Assembly (NCBI GenBank): GCA_021772295.1
Contig: JAJFMG010000197.1
Coordinates: 1 to 5,311 of the forward strand
Direction of reading: 5' to 3'
DNA length: 5,311 nucleotides
DNA from: Chlamydiota bacterium
Lineage (GTDB): Bacteria; Chlamydiota; Chlamydiia; Chlamydiales; Simkaniaceae
The stretch's first letter is position 1; each line of letters begins with the position of its first letter. Of this stretch, positions 1 to 5,311 are shown in pieces. The position numbers and the translations under genes were made by a program. The notes under the pieces are model-generated. The model was given only the letters and a program-made list of their open reading frames with translations. It did no database searches and had not been told where the DNA came from.

Positions 1-915
1 CTTAATAAGACATCTCTTGAAAAAAAGATTGATCAATCGATAGAAACCACAAAATCTACAATGCCCCTTGTAAAGGGAGATAAAATTCTTGCTATCGATG
101 GAAAAAAAATTACTTCGAATTCGATGTTTTTAGAATATCTACAAGAAAAACATGTTCCTGTCATTGTGCAAAAATCAGATGATCGAAAAAGTAACAGTCT
201 TTGGTCAAAAGAAGATGCCGTTTTTGAAAAATCAGTTGATTGGCCGCAAGTGGAAAAGATTGCACTAACTATTGGTACATCAACTAAAGTTTCTTCCTCT
301 GGGGAATTGCAACTCCTAAAACTTATCAAGCCTATAAAAGTTAAAGACTATCCACTAGCAAAGGACAAGAAAAAAAGGCTACTTGATAATTGGGCTGAGC
401 AAGAAAAAGCTGCTAAAGAGATCTCAGATCCTGTAAAACGTGAAGAAGCTCTTAATATGCTTAATCGATACCAAAATAGACTGATTTTAGGGATTGCTCT
501 TCAAGATCAAACCGTTAGATATAATCCAAATCCATTTGCACTTTTTGGTGATGTATTTAAGGAAATTTATAAAACGCTTGTAGCGTTAGTTACAGGTTAT
601 GTAAGCCCAAAGCATTTAGCAGGTCCAGTTGGGATGCTAGATATGATGCAAAAAAGCTGGTCTGTTGGCCTTAATGAAGCGCTTTTTTGGCTTGGCGCTG
701 TGAGTTTAAATCTTGGTATATTAAACTTACTACCAATACCCGTTCTTGATGGGGGACACATCTGTCTCGCAATCGTTGAAAAAATTCGTGGAAAAGCAAT
801 TAAAATAAAGACTATGGAGCGACTTATTATTCCATTTGTCATCTTGTTTATTATCTTTTTTATTTATTTAACCTATAACGATATTGCAAGAATCTTTTTT
901 AGATTTTTTAAGTAA
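1..915 (+). CDS. rseP: RseP/RasP-type site-2 intramembrane zinc metalloprotease, C-terminal part (5' end outside window)
   Basis: The frame is open from base 1 to the TAA at 913-915, giving 304 residues of a protein that begins upstream; the ATG at 61 lies inside a PDZ domain and is not a credible start. Family members cut transmembrane substrates within the inner membrane, as in anti-sigma factor or signal-peptide-remnant processing. Visible in order (fragment numbering): the end of a PDZ domain with GDKILAIDG at 26-34; a charged Lys/Glu-rich stretch at about 112-160; the LILGIALQ strand at 161-168; a hydrophobic helix near 185-199; GPVGM at 208-212; then NLLPIPVLDGG at 242-252, the conserved core motif whose Asp250 supplies a zinc ligand; and a last membrane helix at about 276-293. 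The HExxH motif must lie upstream, so catalytic completeness cannot be judged. The long segment between PDZ and membrane core exceeds the E. coli form and recalls chlamydial homologues. The next gene follows within 5-8 bases, which suggests co-transcription. Confidence 0.93.
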   Translation, partial: LNKTSLEKKIDQSIETTKSTMPLVKGDKILAIDGKKITSNSMFLEYLQEKHVPVIVQKSDDRKSNSLWSKEDAVFEKSVDWPQVEKIALTIGTSTKVSSSGELQLLKLIKPIKVKDYPLAKDKKKRLLDNWAEQEKAAKEISDPVKREEALNMLNRYQNRLILGIALQDQTVRYNPNPFALFGDVFKEIYKTLVALVTGYVSPKHLAGPVGMLDMMQKSWSVGLNEALFWLGAVSLNLGILNLLPIPVLDGGHICLAIVEKIRGKAIKIKTMERLIIPFVILFIIFFIYLTYNDIARIFFRFFK

Positions 916-918
916 GGA
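914..918 (+). promoter_or_regulatory. Ribosome binding site of nagZ, overlapping the rseP stop codon
   Basis: AAGGA at 914-918 overlaps the last two bases of the rseP TAA stop. It is 2 bases from the ATG at 921 and 5 bases from the ATG at 924, so the second ATG has the better spacing. The arrangement suggests that translation of nagZ is coupled to termination of rseP. Confidence 0.5.
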
Positions 919-920
919 AT

Positions 921-2027
921 ATGATGAGAAAAGCTTTTTATGTTCTTTTATTAGCTATGAGCTTTTCTCTTTACTCTATGGATTTCTTTGAAAACTCTGT
1001 GGATGAAATCATACGTGAGATGACGCTAAAAGAAAAAATAGGTCAGCTTTTTATTATTCCAACTTATATGAGCGTAGATGATCCAAACTTTTGTCTAGTA
1101 GAAGATCTGATTAAGAAGCGCCATGTGGGAGGAGTTATTTCTAAAGCCGTTTCGTATGAAGAGCATTTAAAAATTATTGATAAGACTTTTCCACTCTCTA
1201 AACAACCTCTTTTAAGTGTGTTTGACGCAGAATCTGGGCTTGGGTTTCGGATAAAGGATATCCCATCTTTTCCTCAAAATCTGATACTTGGTCGTGAATA
1301 TACAGATGAAAAAATAGAAGAAATTGGAGAGCTGATAGGACGCCAATGCAAAGAGGCATCGATCCATGTAAATCTAGCTCCAGTTGTTGATATAAACTCT
1401 AATCCAAATAATCCAATTATTGGTCCTAGATCTTTTGGTAACAACCCACTGCTTGTTTCTAAAAAAGCGAAAGCAATGATAGTCGGTATGCAAAAAGGGG
1501 GAGTCTATCCCTGTATCAAACATTTTCCAGGACATGGAGATGTTGCAGTTGATTCACACAAAGCGATGCCCGTTGTAGCAAAAGGTCTTGAGGAGCTCAA
1601 AGATGTGGAATTGATGCCTTTTCAAGAAGTGATAGATACAGCAGGTACAATGGTTATGAGTGCACACCTTTTTATCCCACTTCTCGATGCTCATTATCCA
1701 GCTTCTCTTTCTAAATTGATTCTAAGAGATCTTTTGCGTACGCAAATGGGGTTTGAGGGAATTATTATATCTGATGCACTCAATATGAAAGCGCTTACCA
1801 GACAGTATACTTATGAAGAGATAGCTATACTTGCTTTTCAGGCTGGAACAGATTTATTGCTCTATGGTGATCATATCAATTCAAATATTACAGAAATTCT
1901 TGCATGCAATGTTTCTCGCTCGCTCGATGCAATATACTCAGCTGTATTATCGGGTGAAATTAATGAAAGTCAAATAGATGAAAAAGTTCGAAAAATACTT
2001 CTTTTAAAACAACAAGTTTGCAGATGA
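921..2027 (+). CDS. nagZ: Glycoside hydrolase family 3 beta-N-acetylglucosaminidase (NagZ type), probably exported
   Basis: The product has 368 residues from the ATG at 921; the adjacent ATG at 924 is better placed for the ribosome site and would give 367. NagZ enzymes remove N-acetylglucosamine from GlcNAc-anhydroMurNAc peptides during peptidoglycan turnover. Numbered from 921, the hallmark loop KHFPGHGDVAVDSH covers residues 200-213, with the Asp211/His213 pair matching the family's acid/base dyad, and ISDALNM at 283-289 carries the likely nucleophile Asp285. The substrate-pocket motif is FDAESGLGFR at 101-110, closer to the DAEWGLG form I recall from Bacteroidetes than to the DQEGG of E. 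coli. GPRSFG (168-173) is also typical. Residues 1-19 (basic start, hydrophobic core, then LYS-MD) look like a signal peptide with no lipobox Cys, so the enzyme is probably periplasmic, unlike cytosolic E. coli NagZ. It lies between rseP and the metal genes. The family call is secure; substrate and location are inferred. Confidence 0.93.
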   Translation: MMRKAFYVLLLAMSFSLYSMDFFENSVDEIIREMTLKEKIGQLFIIPTYMSVDDPNFCLVEDLIKKRHVGGVISKAVSYEEHLKIIDKTFPLSKQPLLSVFDAESGLGFRIKDIPSFPQNLILGREYTDEKIEEIGELIGRQCKEASIHVNLAPVVDINSNPNNPIIGPRSFGNNPLLVSKKAKAMIVGMQKGGVYPCIKHFPGHGDVAVDSHKAMPVVAKGLEELKDVELMPFQEVIDTAGTMVMSAHLFIPLLDAHYPASLSKLILRDLLRTQMGFEGIIISDALNMKALTRQYTYEEIAILAFQAGTDLLLYGDHINSNITEILACNVSRSLDAIYSAVLSGEINESQIDEKVRKILLLKQQVCR

Positions 2028-2062
2028 AATTGGAACTTAATACATAAACCTATGGATAAAAG

Positions 2063-2803
2063 ATGAAACATTCACACTTTGAAGGAAAATCGACAGTTGA
2101 GCACTTAAAGGAAGCCCGCCTTAAAGGTGCACTTGCAACAGAAGAGACTCATGGAAGTGAGCTATCGGGATTTTTCTTTTCATTTTGTGACTCTTGGAAA
2201 GAGGGGACACTTTTCTTTTTTTCGATCTTTTTGATTTTTTTCATGTTCCAAATTCACATTAATCTCACCATTTTGTTTTGTTTTGCTATTAGCTTTTCTC
2301 TATGGAAACTTGGAAGGTCAGCCTTGCTTGGGTTTTCAAGACTTGAGAGGTTACATAGACTTATCAAGCAAGAAAAGTGGGAAATTGAGCATCACCGCGA
2401 TGAGGAAAAAAAAGAACTTATCGAGATGTATCAAGCTAAGGGTTTTTCAGGAAAGCTTTTAGATGAGATTATTGAATTTATCATGACAGATGATAATAGA
2501 CTTTTACAAGTGATGTTAGAAGATGAACTTGGTCTTAATTTAGAAAGTTATGAGCATCCCTTGAAACAAGCATTTGGGGCGTTTTTTGGGGCCATTATTG
2601 CAACGGTTACTATGATTGTTACATGTGAGTTTATAAGTATTTATGTAGGTCTTGGGTGGCTTTTTATTTCAATGATTGTTTGCAGTTATTTCTCTTCAAA
2701 AAAACAGGGGAATGACGGGCTTTATGCAGGAGTTTGGAATATGGCAATCTGCGCGCTTTCTGTAGGGTCTCTTTACTTTTTATTACAAATTTTTAAAGGG
2801 TAA
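2063..2803 (+). CDS. VIT/CCC1-like membrane protein with metal-binding domain (iron/manganese transporter relative)
   Basis: The product has 246 residues. VIT/CCC1 proteins move Fe2+ or Mn2+ across membranes using five helices and a cytosolic three-helix metal-binding domain between helices 2 and 3. That layout is visible: hydrophobic segments at about 47-65, 68-84, 168-190, 193-210 and 222-243, with a charged domain at about 92-160. In that domain Glu104, Glu107, Glu115, Glu118, Met151 and Glu155 reproduce the spacing of the metal ligands I recall from eucalyptus VIT1 (E102, E105, E113, E116, M149, E153) at a constant offset of two; the second Met of the pair is Leu152. The signature EMYQAKGFS at 121-129 also fits. 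The first two helices diverge: the family's GEYLS motif on helix 2 is replaced by RSALLG, so the pore Glu seems absent. The gene starts 35 bases after nagZ and ends one base before the ATPase ATG. It may be a divergent transporter or a metal-sensing partner of the ATPase. Chlamydial CT728 is a probable homologue, from memory. Confidence 0.75.
   Translation: MKHSHFEGKSTVEHLKEARLKGALATEETHGSELSGFFFSFCDSWKEGTLFFFSIFLIFFMFQIHINLTILFCFAISFSLWKLGRSALLGFSRLERLHRLIKQEKWEIEHHRDEEKKELIEMYQAKGFSGKLLDEIIEFIMTDDNRLLQVMLEDELGLNLESYEHPLKQAFGAFFGAIIATVTMIVTCEFISIYVGLGWLFISMIVCSYFSSKKQGNDGLYAGVWNMAICALSVGSLYFLLQIFKG
2795..2800 (+). promoter_or_regulatory. Ribosome binding site of the P-type ATPase gene, inside the end of the VIT-like gene
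   Basis: AAAGGG at 2795-2800 forms the last codons of the VIT-like gene and lies 4 bases before the ATG at 2805. The stop codon (2801-2803) and this start are one base apart, so the two genes are probably translationally coupled. Confidence 0.5.
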
Positions 2804-2804
2804 T

Positions 2805-4760
2805 ATGAGCGCGCCTTATATCTTTGATGAGTTTTTTTCTTCTGGAGCGCACGATAGTGTAAGTCCTTTTATAGAGAAAAAATCCCGTAAGTATGCAACT
2901 TCTTTAAAGCTTAAAAGCGCAATCTTATCAGCATTTTTTTTAGTCGTTGCATTTGTATTTTCTTTTATCTCGACACCGATATCTCATCTGTTTACGCTTT
3001 TCGTGTTTGTTTTATCAGCGACTCCAGCGCTAATTGATTCGTTTGAAGATATTCGAAACTTTGAGCTTAACATTGACATCTTGATGACACTCGCTGCTTT
3101 TTTTGCAGTTATTATTGGATCCCCCTTAGAAGGAGCTCTTCTTTTAGTACTTTTTGATATTTCAGGTTCGATGGAAGATGCCGTAACAAGAAAAGCGAGA
3201 GGTTCACTTCGACATCTCAATGAAATTACGAGTAATATCTCTCACGTAATTCGTTCTGATGGCACATCATTCGAAAGAGCCACAAAAGATGTTGAAGTTG
3301 GAGCTACATTACTTATCAAAGTTGGTGAAATTGTTCCCCTTGATGGCAAAATACTTGATGGAGAGTCCTACGTAAATCTTGTTCATTTAACGGGGGAATC
3401 GCTTCCTGTTTCTAAGAAGAGAGGTGATGATTTACAAGCAGGGAGTCTAAATTTAGATGGTACTTTGAAAATGAAGGTGACCAAAACAAGCCAAGAATCA
3501 ACGCTTTCTAAAATGATTGATTTGATCAACAAGGCTCAGGAGACAAAACCTAAACTGCAAAAATTGCTCGATCGTTTTGAAAAGGGATATGCAACTACGA
3601 TTATTATTTTATTTGCAGTATTTGCATTTGGGCTTCCCCTTGTTTTTAGTATGCCTTTTTGGGGCTATGAAGGATCTATTTATAGAGCGCTAACTTTTTT
3701 AATAGCAGCGTCTCCCTGCGCTCTTATTATTGCAACACCGACAGCTTACCTAAGCTCCATTGGGTCATGCGCAAAAAATGGTATCCTCCTCAAAGGTGGT
3801 GTATCTTTAGATGCTTTAGCAAAGGCTCGAGCCATTGCTTTTGATAAAACAGGAACACTTACAACTGGAAAACTTCGTTGCGTGCATTTTTCTAAAATTG
3901 AGGGGAAAAATGATGTATCTGATGCAGATGCGCTTTCTATTGCAAATGCATTAGAGATGCACGCTAAACATCCAGTAGCAACAGCTATCTGTGAATACGC
4001 ATCTGAAAAACAGGTAAAGGTAATTCCTCATGAAGGTTTTAAAGTAGTTCCAGGTCATGGAATTGAATCCAAGGTCGAAGTAGATGGAGCTCAGATACCG
4101 GTTTTTATTGGAAACAAGTCCTTTATTGAGAAAAAGACACATCTTCTTGATGGTAAGAACTATGAAGAAGCTGGAAAGCTTGTGTGTTTTATGCTTCTTG
4201 GTGGAAATTTATATTTATTCCATTTTAATGATGAACTTAGAGAAGGCATGAATGATCTTCTTAAAGATATCAAAAAAAAGCATCATTTAGAGCTTTATAT
4301 GTTAACTGGAGATCACAAAGAAAATGCGCAGCATTTTGCTGAAAAACTATCTCTTGATAAGGTCTATTCTGAGCTTACACCAGAAGATAAACTAGAGATT
4401 GTTTCTAGACTTGCTAAAGAGAAAGATCTAGCTATGGTTGGTGATGGGATTAATGATGCGCCGGCCCTTATGAGGTCTCATGTAGGAATCTCTATGGGAA
4501 AAATTGGAAGTGGAGCTGCTATCGATGCATCTGATATCGTTTTTTTACATGATGATATTAAAAAACTTGATTTTTTGATTGATAAGGCAAAGCAGACTCT
4601 GCGAATCATCAAACAAAATTTATCCTTAGCCCTTGGGGTGATTTTTTGTGTCACAACGCCTGCGCTGCTTGGCTTGATCCCTCTATGGCTTGCTGTGGTA
4701 TTGCATGAAGGTGGAACACTTATTGTTGGATTAAATAGCCTACGTCTTTTAAAAAAATAA
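2805..4760 (+). CDS. Heavy-metal P1B-type ATPase, signature of subgroup P1B-4 (Co/Fe/Zn exporter; usually labelled ZntA)
   Basis: The product has 651 residues and is complete. P1B ATPases pump transition metal ions out of the cytosol at the cost of ATP. Present are the actuator motif LTGES (195-199), the ion-binding SPC (303-305) in a membrane helix, the phosphorylation motif DKTGTLT (347-353, phospho-Asp347), the nucleotide-binding HP pair (His389-Pro390), TGD (501-503) and GDGINDAP (546-553). Hydrophobic segments lie near 38-56, 58-76, 89-105, 108-120, 262-282, 291-312, 605-624 and 626-642, fitting eight helices. The N-terminus (about 37 residues) holds no CxxC or His-rich metal-binding domain. 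The last helix has HEGGT at 634-638 in place of the Asp-containing motif of E. coli ZntA; SPC plus HEGGT defines subgroup P1B-4 (CoaT, CtpD and PfeT type). Substrate is therefore more likely Co2+, Fe2+ or Zn2+ than Pb/Cd. It is coupled to the VIT-like gene one base upstream and is probably the last gene of the transcript. Chlamydial databases often call the homologue zntA. Confidence 0.95.
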   Translation: MSAPYIFDEFFSSGAHDSVSPFIEKKSRKYATSLKLKSAILSAFFLVVAFVFSFISTPISHLFTLFVFVLSATPALIDSFEDIRNFELNIDILMTLAAFFAVIIGSPLEGALLLVLFDISGSMEDAVTRKARGSLRHLNEITSNISHVIRSDGTSFERATKDVEVGATLLIKVGEIVPLDGKILDGESYVNLVHLTGESLPVSKKRGDDLQAGSLNLDGTLKMKVTKTSQESTLSKMIDLINKAQETKPKLQKLLDRFEKGYATTIIILFAVFAFGLPLVFSMPFWGYEGSIYRALTFLIAASPCALIIATPTAYLSSIGSCAKNGILLKGGVSLDALAKARAIAFDKTGTLTTGKLRCVHFSKIEGKNDVSDADALSIANALEMHAKHPVATAICEYASEKQVKVIPHEGFKVVPGHGIESKVEVDGAQIPVFIGNKSFIEKKTHLLDGKNYEEAGKLVCFMLLGGNLYLFHFNDELREGMNDLLKDIKKKHHLELYMLTGDHKENAQHFAEKLSLDKVYSELTPEDKLEIVSRLAKEKDLAMVGDGINDAPALMRSHVGISMGKIGSGAAIDASDIVFLHDDIKKLDFLIDKAKQTLRIIKQNLSLALGVIFCVTTPALLGLIPLWLAVVLHEGGTLIVGLNSLRLLKK

Positions 4761-4862
4761 ATTAAATGATATTATATAATTAAGAGTTAGTTATATTTAA
4801 TGCATGTTCCTGTCTCTTAATAAATTATATAGTTACTATTATTTGATATTGGCGTAAAAAGT
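4761..4862. other. AT-rich intergenic gap between two transcription units
   Basis: This is the only gap of more than 35 bases in the window. It holds a perfect 10-base palindrome, ATTATATAAT at 4771-4780, and an imperfect inverted repeat ATTAAAT (4761-4767) / ATTTAAT (4795-4801). No GC-rich stem followed by a T-run is present, so I see no convincing intrinsic terminator. There is no small ORF of note and no RNA gene signature. The gap most likely ends the four-gene transcript and carries the promoter of the gene at 4863. Confidence 0.5.
4826..4839 (+). promoter_or_regulatory. Possible -10 region for the gene at 4863
   Basis: TATATA (4826-4831) and TACTAT (4834-4839) are both acceptable -10-like hexamers 23-37 bases before the ATG. 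Neither has a good TTGACA-like -35 at 16-18 bases upstream. A perfect TATAAT lies further up at 4775-4780 but is preceded by an A-tract where the -35 should be. In such AT-rich DNA these matches are expected by chance, so this is only a candidate. Confidence 0.2.
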
Positions 4863-5311
4863 ATGGATTCTTCTTCCAAAAAAGGTCGACTCAGCAAAGA
4901 GCAACTTAAAAAAGCAATGCAATTTGAAAGTGCTCAATTTGAAGAGTATTACCTCTGGCTTGAAAATCACATGCCGCCCGCATTTTTTGAAGAAGTGGAG
5001 CAAGAGCATCTTATGCTAATTGCTCATAACTTAATGGGTTTTCATCTTCAAGATCACTTTAGTCATATCTATCTAAAAGACTGCGCCTTTGTGCTTTGTC
5101 TTGATAGTCCTGATGTAGATTTGCGGGTACTGAAGCACTATAACCTCTATGGAATTAAAAATTACCGCACGTTTTTGTCAGATTGTCCACCACCGATTCG
5201 AGGGATCAAGAGCAAGTTAAGGATTGCAACTATCTATTTTACATTTCTAGAAGATGAGAAAAAAGGCAAAGCTTGTAGCGGGCTTATTGAAGAAGATAAG
5301 AAAAAAGAAGC
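4863..5311 (+). CDS. Probable large NAD-dependent glutamate dehydrogenase, N-terminal part (3' end outside window)
   Basis: From the ATG at 4863 the frame stays open to the last base, giving 149 complete residues. The N-terminus is hydrophilic with no signal peptide or membrane helix, so the product is cytosolic. Residues 46-60 (VEQEHLMLIAHNLMG) and the hydrophobic strand AFVLCLDS at 75-82, followed by a helix and YGIKNYRTFLS at 96-106, look like the ACT-like N-terminal region of large (about 1000-residue or more) NAD-type glutamate dehydrogenases, which convert glutamate to 2-oxoglutarate and ammonia. I recall such proteins in environmental chlamydiae. No catalytic or Rossmann motif lies within this fragment, so the name is tentative, while the reading frame itself is well supported. 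The ribosome site is weak: only GGCG at 4851-4854 precedes the ATG. The 102-base gap upstream suggests its own promoter. Confidence 0.6.
   Translation, partial: MDSSSKKGRLSKEQLKKAMQFESAQFEEYYLWLENHMPPAFFEEVEQEHLMLIAHNLMGFHLQDHFSHIYLKDCAFVLCLDSPDVDLRVLKHYNLYGIKNYRTFLSDCPPPIRGIKSKLRIATIYFTFLEDEKKGKACSGLIEEDKKKE

Noticed and set aside
61..63. ATG at 61 as the start of a short protease gene
   Set aside because: The frame is open upstream to base 1 and the ATG falls within a PDZ domain, so it is an internal Met of a longer protein.
33..329. 98-codon reverse-strand ORF
   Set aside because: It lies wholly inside the rseP coding frame, has no family-like features and no ribosome site; it is a shadow ORF.
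597..842. 81-codon reverse-strand ORF
   Set aside because: It is antisense to the most conserved part of the site-2 protease and its product resembles no known family.
2984..3220. 78-codon reverse-strand ORF
   Set aside because: It is antisense to the membrane segments of the ATPase; the forward frame is clearly the coding one.
3951..4142. 63-codon reverse-strand ORF
   Set aside because: It is antisense to the nucleotide-binding domain of the ATPase and has no independent support.
4761..4801. Inverted repeat ATTAAAT/ATTTAAT as a terminator hairpin
   Set aside because: The stem is only seven A-T pairs with a 27-base loop and no T-run after it; this is expected by chance in AT-rich DNA.

Overview
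The window carries five co-directional genes on the + strand of an AT-rich bacterial genome. Two are cut by the window edges. No RNA gene, mobile element, CRISPR array or large repeat was seen. The gene content suggests a member of the Chlamydiae, probably an environmental (Parachlamydia-like) lineage. The reasons are a site-2 protease with an unusually long region between PDZ domain and membrane core, a VIT-like membrane protein directly followed by a P1B-type ATPase (as I recall the CT728/CT727 pair of Chlamydia trachomatis), and the start of what looks like a large NAD-type glutamate dehydrogenase. This placement rests on memory of those families, not on a search.

Layout: 1-915 is the C-terminal part of an RseP/RasP-type intramembrane zinc protease. 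At 921 or 924 to 2027 is a family 3 glycoside hydrolase of the NagZ type, with a complete catalytic motif set and an apparent export signal. At 2063-2803 is a five-helix VIT/CCC1-like protein that keeps the cytosolic metal-binding domain but appears to have lost key pore residues. At 2805-4760 is a complete heavy-metal P-type ATPase without an N-terminal CxxC domain. A 102-base AT-rich gap (4761-4862) follows, and from 4863 a further open frame runs off the end of the window.

The first four genes are separated by 5-8, 35 and 1 bases and probably form one transcript. They split by theme. The first two act on the envelope: regulated proteolysis and cleavage of peptidoglycan fragments. The next two act on transition metals. 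The ATPase has SPC in its ion-binding helix and HEGGT in the last helix, the pair typical of the P1B-4 subgroup (Co/Fe/Zn export), so the usual 'ZntA' label may misstate its substrate. Next to a VIT-like metal-binding protein, an iron or cobalt homeostasis pair is a reasonable hypothesis.

There is no strong evidence of a wholly new system. The most promising lead is the VIT-like plus P1B-4 ATPase pair.
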